Below are positions 17,915 to 25,822 of a stretch of DNA of 29,119 nt, piece after piece (position 1 is the first letter of the stretch; each line of letters begins with the position of its first letter). A program made the position numbers and the translations under genes. The notes under the pieces are model-generated. The model was not told the DNA's origin, searched no databases, and saw only the letters and a program-made list of their open reading frames with translations. Source of the DNA: Steroidobacteraceae bacterium (GTDB taxonomy: Bacteria > Pseudomonadota > Gammaproteobacteria > Steroidobacterales > Steroidobacteraceae). The DNA lies in contig JAICKZ010000003.1 in assembly GCA_025927665.1 (NCBI GenBank), positions 1-29,119 of the forward strand, written 5' to 3'.

Positions 17915-19015
17915 ATGACAACATCCATAAATATAACACTGCTCACCATCTACGATACGGAACTGCAACGTCTTGGTTATAGTGAAGACTCGGCGCAACG
18001 CAACGCGGTTGAAGCACTCGATGATTTGCGTCGTCGACTGCTGGCGGACAAGTCACTCAACTGGTGGCAAAAATTGTGGCGTCATAAACGCACAAGAGAA
18101 CTCGAACGTGGTTTGTATCTATGGGGTGGCGTGGGTCGCGGCAAAACCTGGTTGATGGATTTATTTTTTGCGAACCTGCCAATCAAGCAGAAGCAGCGCG
18201 TACATTTCCATCGCTTTATGCAATATGTCCATCACGAGTTGCATCGTAAACGCAATCATGGTGATCCATTGGATATCATTGCACAACAAATTTCGGCCAA
18301 GACTCGGGTACTTTGTTTTGATGAGTTTTATGTCTCGGATATTTCCGATGCCATGTTGCTTGGCAGATTACTGCAGAGCTTATTTCAACAAGGCGTGACT
18401 TTAGTGGCAACCTCCAATTGCGCACCGGATGATTTGTACAAAGATGGTTTGCAACGTGCGCGTTTTATTCCCGCGATAAAATCCATCAAGGAATACACCT
18501 TGGTCTTGAATATCGATAGTGGTGTCGATTACCGCTTGCGTCATTTACAGCATGCGCGCACTTGGTTTACGAATAGTGCATTGGACATGCAGGAAATGCA
18601 GCGGTTGTTTATGCAACTCGCGCAAAACCAACTCAATAACGAACATACGTTGATATTGAATCATCGCAAATTGAAAGCAAAGCAACTTGCCCATGGCGTC
18701 GCTTGGTTTGATTTCAATGAACTTTGCGATGGTCCGCGCGGACAGGCTGATTACATTGAACTGGCACGCTGTTATCATTCTATATTTATTTCCAGCCTAC
18801 CACAGTTGAGCGCTGCCAGTGAAAATCAGGCGCGGCGGTTCATTAGCATGGTCGATGAATTTTACGATCGTGGCGTCAAATTATTTATTAGTGCAACGCA
18901 CCCACCTGAACAAATTTATCAAGGATCATTGTTAACCTTTGAGTTCCAACGTACCTTAAGTCGCTTGATCGAAATGCAATCAACAACGTATCTGGCGTTG
19001 CCGCATAAACCTTAA
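17915..19015 (+). CDS. zapE: Cell division ATPase ZapE (AFG1-like)
   Basis: ZapE is an AFG1-type AAA+ ATPase that associates with the FtsZ ring during constriction. The 366 residues fit. Walker A is GGVGRGKTWLMD (71-78 for the loop) and Walker B is RVLCFDEFYVSDISDAMLL (FDEF about 135-138). Further family segments are the RVHFHRFMQYVHHELH stretch after Walker A, TLVATSNCAPDDLYKDGLQRARFIPAI (sensor 1) and the C-terminal ARRFISMVDEFYDRGVKLFISATHPPEQIY. The ATG at 17915 lies 108 bases beyond ETF-QO with no clear ribosome binding site. The DUF1993 gene follows 30 bases later and is probably co-transcribed. Confidence 0.93.
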   Translation: MTTSINITLLTIYDTELQRLGYSEDSAQRNAVEALDDLRRRLLADKSLNWWQKLWRHKRTRELERGLYLWGGVGRGKTWLMDLFFANLPIKQKQRVHFHRFMQYVHHELHRKRNHGDPLDIIAQQISAKTRVLCFDEFYVSDISDAMLLGRLLQSLFQQGVTLVATSNCAPDDLYKDGLQRARFIPAIKSIKEYTLVLNIDSGVDYRLRHLQHARTWFTNSALDMQEMQRLFMQLAQNQLNNEHTLILNHRKLKAKQLAHGVAWFDFNELCDGPRGQADYIELARCYHSIFISSLPQLSAASENQARRFISMVDEFYDRGVKLFISATHPPEQIYQGSLLTFEFQRTLSRLIEMQSTTYLALPHKP

Positions 19016-19045
19016 ACACCAACCCACTCATCAGCGGAGATTATT

Positions 19046-19552
19046 ATGCCCACCATTTCCATGTATCGCGCTTCCATTCCGGTTTTTACGCGGATACTTA
19101 ACAACCTCAACAGTATTTTAGACAAGGCCGTTGCTTATGCCGATGCCAATAAAATTGATCATAACGCGCTACTGAATGCGCGCTTGGCACCTAATATGTT
19201 TGCTCTCACTCGCCAAGTACAGATTGTTACCGATCAAATCAAGGGCTGCGTATCGCGTCTTGCCGGTGTCGAGATACCGCGCTATGAAGATACTGAACAA
19301 ACCTTTGCGGAACTCAAAACGCGTTTGGATAAAACACTGACTTATATATCCACATTCAAACCCGAACAAATTAATGGCACTGAAGATAAAAACATTTCAT
19401 TAAAGGTGGCAGGCAATCAAGTTGAATTCAAAGGCCTGGATTACCTTCTGAATTCAGTGACCATGCACGTGTACTTCCATTACACCACTGCTTACGCGAT
19501 CTTAAGGCACAACGGATTGGTAATTGGCAAAGGTGATTTTTTGGGAGTGTAA
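19046..19552 (+). CDS. DUF1993 family protein
   Basis: A 168-residue cytosolic protein of the DUF1993 family, which has a DinB-like four-helix bundle shape and no firmly known reaction. The start MPTISMYRASIPVFTRILNNL, the middle FALTRQVQIVTDQIKGCVSRLAGVE, the stretch PRYEDTEQTFAELKTRLDKTL and the ending HVYFHYTTAYAILRHNGLVIGKGDFLG are the family landmarks. Two His in SVTMHVYFHY correspond to a possible metal site. GGAG sits in front of the ATG with good spacing. It follows zapE by 30 bases. The context does not suggest its job; housekeeping or detoxification roles are guesses. Confidence 0.85.
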   Translation: MPTISMYRASIPVFTRILNNLNSILDKAVAYADANKIDHNALLNARLAPNMFALTRQVQIVTDQIKGCVSRLAGVEIPRYEDTEQTFAELKTRLDKTLTYISTFKPEQINGTEDKNISLKVAGNQVEFKGLDYLLNSVTMHVYFHYTTAYAILRHNGLVIGKGDFLGV

Positions 19553-19560
19553 TGATGTTA

Positions 19561-19632
19561 GTCACGCGATGCGTGACGCACACTCTGGTCTCACCGTAAT
19601 TCTCTAATCCCTCTTCGCTTGCGAAGGGGGAT
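19561..19632. other. Two hairpins downstream of the DUF1993 gene
   Basis: GTCACGC (19561-19567) and GCGTGAC (19571-19577) form a perfect 7-bp stem with a three-base loop, just after the stop codon at 19550-19552. A second hairpin at about 19604-19632 pairs CTTCGC with GCGAAG and has flanking AATCCC/GGGATT. Neither is followed by a T run. They probably mark the 3' end of the zapE-DUF1993 transcript or are degenerate REP elements. The rest of 19633-19764 holds nothing I can name. Confidence 0.45.
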
Positions 19633-19764
19633 TGGTTATATATGGCTCATATACTTCAGATGTTCTCGATCAATATGACCATCGATCTTTGCGAACCACT
19701 GTCGGGAGTTTTTGTAGACAATATAGAACTTTAACTTGGATCAGTTTTCTCAAGCAGATCAAAC

Positions 19765-20937
19765 ATGTCACATATACTTACAGAGCTTTTCAAAGCCATT
19801 TATATCATTTCATTGTTCATCAGTATGTGGGGCGCTGTACGACTGAGCCAATTAAAAACAATCGGTCGTCATCTCAAACTTACTCTGTCGTTCTTCTTAT
19901 TATTGATGACAGTGCCATCCATTTATCTCTACTCGCAACTTACCTTCCCAGAAATTGCGTCGACTTTATTACATTTTCAAATAATGATGATTTGGATTTA
20001 TGGGCCATGCTTGTTGCTGATGATTCATACTTTGCTGCATCTATCTATGCAACGTCATCGAGTACTGTTGTACTTTGCGCCCGCCATAGCCGCGATGTTG
20101 TATACCGTTGTAATCAGAACAACGCAACGTAGCTTACCTGCCTGGTGGGAGTTATTGTGCCTGGGTCAAGCGATGATATTTGCATTGGCTTCTCTCTTCT
20201 GGATATTAAAGCGGCGCCGGCAGATTCAAATTCTGACCTCAGAGTTTCCCGCCAGTTCTTTCCATGGTTTGTTATATCTCTCTGCTGGTTTGCTGTGTCT
20301 ATTGGGTGTGGATTTCTTTATTCATTATCATCAGCGCTATGAGCACGCGCTAGCTCTATTGCACTTTTATGCATTGGTCACTCCGAGTGCTTTATATGCA
20401 ATCGGCACAGCAGCGTTGTTGGTCTGGAGGAATACTCATCCTGCTGATGATGAATCAGTCACGAGTGCCTTGGACCGCGATACCGTTGCTGCCAAAGAAC
20501 CTGCAACCTTTCATGAAGATCGCAAACTGGAGCTAAGTGAAAACGCGGCGCAACAATTGACGCAGGAACTGAATCGATTGATCCAAACCGATCGACTACA
20601 CACACGTAATGATTTATCACTGACTGAGATGGCAGCGGCATTAAAACTATCAACTCATCTGACATCCGAACTATTGAATTGCCATCTCAAAACCAGCTTT
20701 TATGATTTTCTCAACCTTCATCGCATAACAGAAGCGGCAACACTGTTGCAGGATGCGGATGTCAAACGGTCGATTGCCGATGTGGCTTATGAAGCTGGCT
20801 TTAATAACATCAACAGCTTTTATCGTGAGTTCAAACGCTTTTACAATACAACTCCCTCACAATTTCGACGTATCCATCTGACGCATAAATCAGAGGCAGC
20901 TGATCAAGCCCCACTGATGATAACACCGATCTCATAA
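19765..20937 (+). CDS. Membrane-anchored AraC-family transcription regulator
   Basis: A 390-residue regulator with seven or so hydrophobic segments in the N-terminal ~230 residues (for example AIYIISLFISMWGAV, LTLSFFLLLMTVPSIYLY, FQIMMIWIYGPCLLLMIHTLL, VLLYFAPAIAAMLYTVV, GLLYLSAGLLCLLGVDFF, FYALVTPSALYAIGTAALLV), then a charged linker and a C-terminal double HTH AraC domain (about 290-375). The second HTH is IADVAYEAGFNNINSFYREFKRFYNTTPSQFR, close to the family consensus; the first, LSLTEMAAALKLSTHLTSELLNC, is more divergent. Such proteins couple a membrane signal to DNA binding. The adjacent gene, 139 bases downstream on the same strand, encodes a secreted protein and has direct repeats in its leader, so it is a natural target. 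The ligand is unknown. Confidence 0.88.
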   Translation: MSHILTELFKAIYIISLFISMWGAVRLSQLKTIGRHLKLTLSFFLLLMTVPSIYLYSQLTFPEIASTLLHFQIMMIWIYGPCLLLMIHTLLHLSMQRHRVLLYFAPAIAAMLYTVVIRTTQRSLPAWWELLCLGQAMIFALASLFWILKRRRQIQILTSEFPASSFHGLLYLSAGLLCLLGVDFFIHYHQRYEHALALLHFYALVTPSALYAIGTAALLVWRNTHPADDESVTSALDRDTVAAKEPATFHEDRKLELSENAAQQLTQELNRLIQTDRLHTRNDLSLTEMAAALKLSTHLTSELLNCHLKTSFYDFLNLHRITEAATLLQDADVKRSIADVAYEAGFNNINSFYREFKRFYNTTPSQFRRIHLTHKSEAADQAPLMITPIS

Positions 20938-21006
20938 GTCTTCTCACACCAAATTCATTTTTCATTTTCGATCCAGATACATTCTTTCTACCAAAGAAAA
21001 ATGAAA

Positions 21007-21072
21007 ACTCCTCGTCGGCTAACCATGGTTAAGCCGATAAGTTCAACTCATTAAGTTCATTGTATGAGGAGT
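21007..21072 (+). promoter_or_regulatory. Structured 5' leader: palindrome, direct repeats, possible RBS sequestration
   Basis: Three signals lie between the AraC regulator and the secreted protein. TCGGCT (21015-21020) and AGCCGA (21032-21037) flank the perfect 10-base palindrome AACCATGGTT (21021-21030). TAAGTTCA occurs twice, at 21038-21045 and 21052-21059, a 14-base repeat unit. ACTCCTC (21007-21013) is the exact complement of GAGGAGT (21066-21072), which contains the Shine-Dalgarno of the downstream gene, so the leader can fold so as to hide it. These could be an AraC-type operator, an RNA switch, or both. Confidence 0.5.
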
Positions 21073-21076
21073 CAAT

Positions 21077-21880
21077 ATGAAATTACCTACCCTAGCGTTC
21101 ATCGCCCTTGCTGCGCTGAGCATGATTAATAATCAAACAGCATTCGGGAATCCAAACATTCTCAGATCAGGACCTTCACTGGCACCGGATTCAACCGTGG
21201 GTCTAGACATTGTACTGACCATTGAATCCACTGAATCTACCTTGCCCGGAGGTTTTCCAACCATGGGTGCGGTAGTGCAGTCCTATGCTGCAGACGGCAG
21301 TTATATTTATCGCGGCGCGGGTGGTCCCAATCAGTTACAAGGCACTGGCACTTACACCTATACCAAAACAGGTTCGAACACAGCGAGTGAAGATGCGGTG
21401 CAAAATTCGGATCACTTCACACTGCCTTATCATATGGAGTATACATTTGATCGACCAACCTCCGGTCATTGGATACAGTACTTTGCAGGTGGCCTGATTG
21501 TGTTTAAAGGCAGTTTTGCGACCAGTTTGACTCACAGCAAAGAGCAGTGGGCGCCAGAAAATTTTTCGGATACTCGAATCACGTTGACAAGCGATGAAGA
21601 TGAACGTTGTGGCGTGCAATTCAAACGCCTGAAGTATACTGACACCACCTACTCCTTTCAAACTTCAAGCCGAATCCAAAGTGACGACTCAAAGAACGGA
21701 TCGGGCACTTATGTACTTACAAAAATGTCTGCACGTAGTCTGGTCGAAGAAGGCACGAATACAAATGGAACTCAATATGTCCGTGTCTATACTTTCAGCA
21801 GCCACCATGAAGGAGTCTGGCAGGAAGCCAACATAGCAGATGGTACTCGTACTAATGGTACATTCTGGTTATTCAACTGA
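21077..21880 (+). CDS. Secreted protein of unknown function with internal repeat
   Basis: I do not recognise a named family. A signal peptide (MKLPTLAFIALAALSMINNQTAFG) leads to a ~243-residue, mostly beta-strand mature protein, exported to the periplasm or outside. Two halves look alike: GTGTYTYTKTGSNTASE..., ending with SGHWIQYFAGGLIVFKGSF, and GSGTYVLTKMSARSLVEEG..., ending with GVWQEANIADGTRTNGTFWLF. Both have a GT-Y-T-K core, an aromatic EYTFDR/RVYTFSS strand and a G-x-F ending, similar to calycin- or MoaF-like barrels, so an internal duplication is likely. Only one Cys occurs. GAGGAG before the ATG is a strong ribosome binding site. It follows the AraC-type regulator and is presumably under its control; its job is unknown. 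Confidence 0.75.
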   Translation: MKLPTLAFIALAALSMINNQTAFGNPNILRSGPSLAPDSTVGLDIVLTIESTESTLPGGFPTMGAVVQSYAADGSYIYRGAGGPNQLQGTGTYTYTKTGSNTASEDAVQNSDHFTLPYHMEYTFDRPTSGHWIQYFAGGLIVFKGSFATSLTHSKEQWAPENFSDTRITLTSDEDERCGVQFKRLKYTDTTYSFQTSSRIQSDDSKNGSGTYVLTKMSARSLVEEGTNTNGTQYVRVYTFSSHHEGVWQEANIADGTRTNGTFWLFN

Positions 21881-21908
21881 TTAATCATTGTTAATAGATA
21901 GGCGCATA

Positions 21909-21932
21909 GAGACGTTGTGATCACAACGTCTC
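21909..21932. other. Perfect 24-base palindrome
   Basis: GAGACGTTGTGA (21909-21920) is followed directly by its exact reverse complement (21921-21932). It lies 28 bases after the stop of the secreted protein gene. There is no loop and no T run. It could be a protein-binding operator or, in RNA, a stem serving as a 3' end. The remainder of 21933-22100 shows nothing I can name. Confidence 0.6.
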
Positions 21933-22103
21933 AAACATCACATCTCAACAAAGTATACAGTCCTTGAAAGCGTCTGTAAAAACTTCTGCATAACTGCGTT
22001 CTAACAATAGTCAGTCAATCTATCATCAAACACAATCATAAAGTGATTCAGTCCAGAAATGAAAGATACTCAAGTCTATGTGCACCCAGTTTATCCAATC
22101 GAT

Positions 22104-22184
22104 ACTTCTTCGTGACATACAAATCCGTCAACGTACCTTCAAAAGCATTCCGCAGAGAATGCAATGATCTCTGACAAAGTTGGA
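22104..22184 (-). pseudogene. Decayed copy of the lpd 3' end
   Basis: About 80 bases align to the 3' end of the intact lpd gene (near 24007-24087), in the same orientation, with few mismatches and one extra base that shifts the frame. Correcting it, the minus strand reads PTLSEIIAFSAE, then AFEGTLTDLYVTKK, against PTLSETIAFSAE and AFEGTLTDLYVPKK in the intact gene. Beyond 22184 the match to lpd is lost at once, so only the C-terminal end survives. The rest of the gap up to 22455 contains an imperfect hairpin near 22294-22318 and otherwise nothing recognisable. Confidence 0.75.
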
Positions 22185-22455
22185 CACGCAGCAGTTAGTA
22201 GCTCTCGGATGAACAAATTAATCACACCGTGTTATTGAATCATGCTTGGCACTCAGTAGTAGTTGCAAGAAGGTCGCGAAGTTCGGCCTACATCTTGTCC
22301 CTTTTCCACAAGGGCAAGAGGACGATTCGCTTAACCACTTCTCTATAAATCTTGGTCTTGCTGTGTCGACAAAAATCATACTTCTGATTCGATCATCGCA
22401 CACATTGGACATTTGATTAATAGCCGTTAATTATGCAGTTGGGATGTTACATTTA

Positions 22456-22484
22456 TTCATCCATTATATTGATAGCAATATAAT
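22456..22484 (+). promoter_or_regulatory. Candidate sigma-70 promoter for the ClC gene
   Basis: A perfect -10 TATAAT at 22479-22484 follows a weak -35 TTCATC at 22456-22461 with a 17-base spacer, in an AT-rich stretch about 65 bases before the coding start. It is the only good promoter candidate in this gap. Confidence 0.5.
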
Positions 22485-22548
22485 ATTGACTTGCGTTAAT
22501 GGCTCTGATTCCTCAAGCAATCTGGAAGTACGCAATGGTTGATTCGAC

Positions 22549-23889
22549 GTGAACCGGTTTTATGGCGCATTGGTGAACGAAACGCTTGTCTTGCAAAAAT
22601 GGCGACGGCGTGTTGTCTTTTGGGGCGGCGCAATTGCTGCGGGTACTGTTGCGGTGCTATTCGCAATGGCCAGCGATTTTGTGATGGCAACGTTCACCCA
22701 ACTGCATAAATCAATGTGGTGGTGGCCTTACATTGCTGCGCCTGTTGGCATGGCATTTTGTGCATGGTTGACACAGCGGATTTTCGTTGGCGCGGAAGGC
22801 AGTGGCATTCCACAAACTATTGCAGCGCTTTCGGTATCGTCCGAAGTGGAGCGTAATCGCCTGTTGTCAATCAAAATTGCGACTGGCAAGTTGGTGCTGA
22901 CGACGCTTGCATTAGGTGCGGGTGCATCCGTGGGTCGCGAAGGTCCAACGGTACAAGTCAGTGCTTCCATCATGCATTCACTACGACGCTTTGCAAAATT
23001 TTCGATAGCGGATGTGGATCGCGGTTTGATTCTGGCCGGTGGCGCAGCAGGAGTCGCTGCTGCGTTTAATACACCACTGGCAGGCGTGGTATTCGCGATA
23101 GAAGAATTGTCGCGTTCATTTGAAGAACGCACCAGCGGTATTATTGTTGCTGCGGTTGTGTTCGCTGGCGTCACATCAGTGTCACTGGTTGGCAATTACA
23201 CTTATTTCGGATCAACAAGCGCAGTGATGACTGAACCACACATGTGGTTTGCAGTACCGCTATGCGCAATCATCAGTGGTACAGCAGGCGGTTTATTTTC
23301 CCTGGCCATGATTAATCTGGGAAAGAAGTTGCCTCAACGGTTACAACTATTACGCTCCGATCATCCAGTGGTTTTTGCAGGCTTGTGCGGTTTGATACTG
23401 GCGATACTGGGCTGGGTTTCACTTGGCAACACATTTGGTACCGGCTACTCAGAAGCAAAGTTGTTATTGCAAAACGAAGCCGAGCCCACTGCAGGATTTG
23501 CGCTGTGGAAGGCGCTCGCAACGCTGGTGTCTTATATTAGTGGAATTCCCGGTGGCATCTTTGCACCGTCTCTGGCCGTGGGCGCAGGGATTGGTGCACA
23601 CCTGCATACTTGGTTTCCGTTAGCGCCTACAGGTGCGATGGTAGTGATTTCAATGGCCGCTTATTTTTCAGGTGTGGTTCAAGCACCTCTGACCGCACTT
23701 GTTATTGTGACTGAAATGACCGGCAATCGTGCGCTCACGTTACCGCTGATGGCAGCCGCACTGCTTGGACGAGGTGCGAGTGCAATTGTTTGTCGTGAGT
23801 CACTCTATAGAACTTTGGCAAAAGGATTCTTGCCCATTAAGACATCTGACGCGATTGAGTTGGCCAACCCTATCGAACCAAGTGAATAA
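22549..23889 (+). CDS. ClC-family chloride channel / H+-Cl- exchanger
   Basis: A 446-residue polytopic inner-membrane ClC protein. The ion-pathway motifs are all present: GSGIPQ (84-89), GREGPTVQ with the gating Glu at 131, NTPLAGVVFAIEEL with Glu at the internal proton-site position, GGIFAPSLAVGAGIG and a C-terminal SLYRTLAK with the Tyr that coordinates chloride in E. coli ClcA. Both glutamates being present suggests an exchanger rather than a channel, as in ClcA, used in acid resistance or charge balance; CBS domains are absent. The GTG at 22549 has no close ribosome binding site, and an in-frame TGA lies just upstream. GGAAG (22524-22528) serves an out-of-frame ATG at 22535 (MVDST, stop overlapping the GTG), see findings. 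Confidence 0.93.
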   Translation: MNRFYGALVNETLVLQKWRRRVVFWGGAIAAGTVAVLFAMASDFVMATFTQLHKSMWWWPYIAAPVGMAFCAWLTQRIFVGAEGSGIPQTIAALSVSSEVERNRLLSIKIATGKLVLTTLALGAGASVGREGPTVQVSASIMHSLRRFAKFSIADVDRGLILAGGAAGVAAAFNTPLAGVVFAIEELSRSFEERTSGIIVAAVVFAGVTSVSLVGNYTYFGSTSAVMTEPHMWFAVPLCAIISGTAGGLFSLAMINLGKKLPQRLQLLRSDHPVVFAGLCGLILAILGWVSLGNTFGTGYSEAKLLLQNEAEPTAGFALWKALATLVSYISGIPGGIFAPSLAVGAGIGAHLHTWFPLAPTGAMVVISMAAYFSGVVQAPLTALVIVTEMTGNRALTLPLMAAALLGRGASAIVCRESLYRTLAKGFLPIKTSDAIELANPIEPSE

Positions 23890-23909
23890 CTGCTTATGTC
23901 AGCTCGTAA

Positions 23910-23929
23910 GGTGCAATCGTCATTGCGCC
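23910..23929 (+). other. Weak hairpin after the ClC gene
   Basis: GGTGCAAT (23910-23917) pairs with ATTGCGCC (23922-23929), with one G-T pair, over a four-base loop. There is no T run, so terminator function is doubtful. It lies between the convergent ClC and lpd stop codons. Confidence 0.3.
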
Positions 23930-24003
23930 GTCCGATAATGTATATCAAACAATGAAGTTTGTTTTTAGCGTAATCGCTTACACCCTATAAACACTTCAAG
24001 CCA

Positions 24004-25776
24004 TTACTTCTTCTTCGGAACATACAAATCGGTGAGTGTACCTTCGAACGCTTCCGCAGAGAATGCAATGGTCTCTGACAACGTGGGATGAGCATGAATG
24101 GTTGCGCCTATGTCATGCGCATCACTGCCCATTTCAATTGCCAATCCAATTTCTGCAATCAACTCACCTGCATTAGGGCCGACAACGCCACCACCGATAA
24201 CACGATGGGTGTCTTTATCGAAGAGCAACTTGGTCATACCATCATCACGACCGAGTGCGAGTGAACGACCACTGGCCGCCCACGGAAAGCTGGCTTTCTC
24301 GTAAGGAATGTTCTTGGCTTTGGCTTCGGTTTCCGTCAAACCCACCCAGGCAATTTCAGGATCGGTATATGCAACAGCAGGAATTACTCGTGCATCGAAG
24401 TAACGCTTCTCGCCAAACGCAACCTCAGCCGCAAGCTTACCTTCATGGGTTGCTTTATGTGCCAACATGGGTTGGCCAACGATGTCACCAATCGCAAAGA
24501 TGTGTTGCACATTAGTGCGTTGTTGCTTATCAACCGGGATGAAGCCGCGTTCGTTCACATTAACACCGGCGGCTTCGGCATTAATTTTTTTACCATTAGG
24601 CGCACGACCCACTGCAAGCAATATTTTGTCGTAGAGTTGGGGTTCAGGCACACTCACGTCAGATGATTGGCCTTCGAATGTAACTCGCAAGCCTTCTTTC
24701 AATGCTTCAATCTTGGTGACCTTGGTTTTCACCATGATTTTTTCGTAGCGTTTGGTAATACGTTTTTCCAACGGCTTAACTAAGTCGCGATCGCAACCTG
24801 TGACCAAGCCTTCCATTAATTCAACCACCGTCACTTTAACGCCCAATGCGTCATACACGGTTGCCATTTCCAATCCAATAATGCCACCCCCAACTACCAA
24901 CATACGCTTGGGTAAATTCAACTCCAGTGCGCCGGTTGAATCAATGATGCGTGGATCATCTGGATAACATGGCAACTTCACTGCTTCAGAACCTGCGGCG
25001 ATAATGCAATATTTGAAACTGACACGACGAGTCTTATCACCATCCACTACTTCTAATTCATGTGGTGAGACAAACTTACCCACGCCTTGAATGACTTCGA
25101 CTTTGCGTTGCTTGGCTAAGCCTGCCAAACCGTTTGTAAGTTTTTTAATCACTTTGTTTTTGAAGCCACGCAGTTTATCGATATCAATCGTCGGCTTGCC
25201 AAATGAAATGCCGTGTTCTTCCATCTCATGCGCTTCTTCAATGACCTTGGCTGCATGTAGCAATGCTTTGGATGGAATACAACCTACATTCAGACATACA
25301 CCGCCAAGGTCAGGCCAACGCTCGATCAAGGCAACCTTCATGCCCAGATCCGCAGCGCGGAATGCAGCGGTATAACCACCTGGGCCCGCACCAAGCACGA
25401 CGATCTCGAAATCATATTGATTGGTGTCAGCGACTTGAGAAGCAGCCTGCGTTGCGTTAATCACTGGAGCAGCTGTGGTTGTTTCAGCCTTGGAGGATTG
25501 CGCGTTGGAAGATTGAGCTTTGTTTTCCGGCTTATTGCCTGCAGTGGTTTCAATATCCAAAATCAATGATCCCTTGGATACACGATCACCTTTTTTGATG
25601 GCGACAGATTTAACTGCACCTGCAAGCGTACTGGGCACATCCATCGTGGCCTTTTCGGTTTCAATGGTGATCAACGGCGTATCGACATCAATGGTATCGC
25701 CAACTTTGATCAATACATCGATGACTTCAACATTTTTGAAGTCGCCAATATCAGGAACCAGAATTTGTTGAGTCAT
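24004..25776 (-). CDS. lpd: Dihydrolipoamide dehydrogenase with N-terminal lipoyl domain (PDH E3)
   Basis: E3 re-oxidises the dihydrolipoyl group of the pyruvate dehydrogenase complex and reduces NAD+. The 590 residues are longer than plain E3 (~475) because of an N-terminal lipoyl domain (about 1-78, lipoyl Lys K42 in ETEKATMDV) and an Ala/Thr/Ser-rich linker (about 80-120). The E3 core has the FAD motif GAGPGG (129-134), the redox disulfide C161/C166 in GGVCLNVGCIPSK, the NAD motif VVGGGIIGLE and the catalytic HAHPTLSE (H563, E568). Such fused E3s are known in Neisseria and other proteobacteria. The ATG at 25776 gives MTQQILVPDIGDF; the open frame extends to 25803 without conserved residues. 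It is last in aceE-aceF-lpd, separated from aceF by a REP pair. Confidence 0.97.
   Translation of the reverse strand: MTQQILVPDIGDFKNVEVIDVLIKVGDTIDVDTPLITIETEKATMDVPSTLAGAVKSVAIKKGDRVSKGSLILDIETTAGNKPENKAQSSNAQSSKAETTTAAPVINATQAASQVADTNQYDFEIVVLGAGPGGYTAAFRAADLGMKVALIERWPDLGGVCLNVGCIPSKALLHAAKVIEEAHEMEEHGISFGKPTIDIDKLRGFKNKVIKKLTNGLAGLAKQRKVEVIQGVGKFVSPHELEVVDGDKTRRVSFKYCIIAAGSEAVKLPCYPDDPRIIDSTGALELNLPKRMLVVGGGIIGLEMATVYDALGVKVTVVELMEGLVTGCDRDLVKPLEKRITKRYEKIMVKTKVTKIEALKEGLRVTFEGQSSDVSVPEPQLYDKILLAVGRAPNGKKINAEAAGVNVNERGFIPVDKQQRTNVQHIFAIGDIVGQPMLAHKATHEGKLAAEVAFGEKRYFDARVIPAVAYTDPEIAWVGLTETEAKAKNIPYEKASFPWAASGRSLALGRDDGMTKLLFDKDTHRVIGGGVVGPNAGELIAEIGLAIEMGSDAHDIGATIHAHPTLSETIAFSAEAFEGTLTDLYVPKKK
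25542..25776 (-). repeat. Lipoyl-domain coding repeat, copy in lpd
   Basis: The first ~78 codons of lpd encode PDIGDFKNVEVIDVLIKVGD... with lipoyl Lys K42. At protein level this is almost the same as both lipoyl domains of aceF (27350-27582 and 27012-27240), down to the run TPLITIETEKATMDVPS. Confidence 0.8.
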
Positions 25777-25822
25777 ATGGATTTGGGGGACGGCCAACAA
25801 CAATGTAAGTAGCTTTGTAGTT

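Noticed and set aside
19632..20132. 166-codon plus-strand open frame overlapping the AraC-type gene
   Set aside because: It overlaps the well-supported regulator in another frame and reads as Ser/Thr/Tyr/Cys-rich noise.
22218..22412. A 64-codon minus-strand open frame in the gene-poor gap
   Set aside because: Odd composition, runs through an imperfect hairpin (22294-22318), no ribosome binding site or family resemblance; likely chance.
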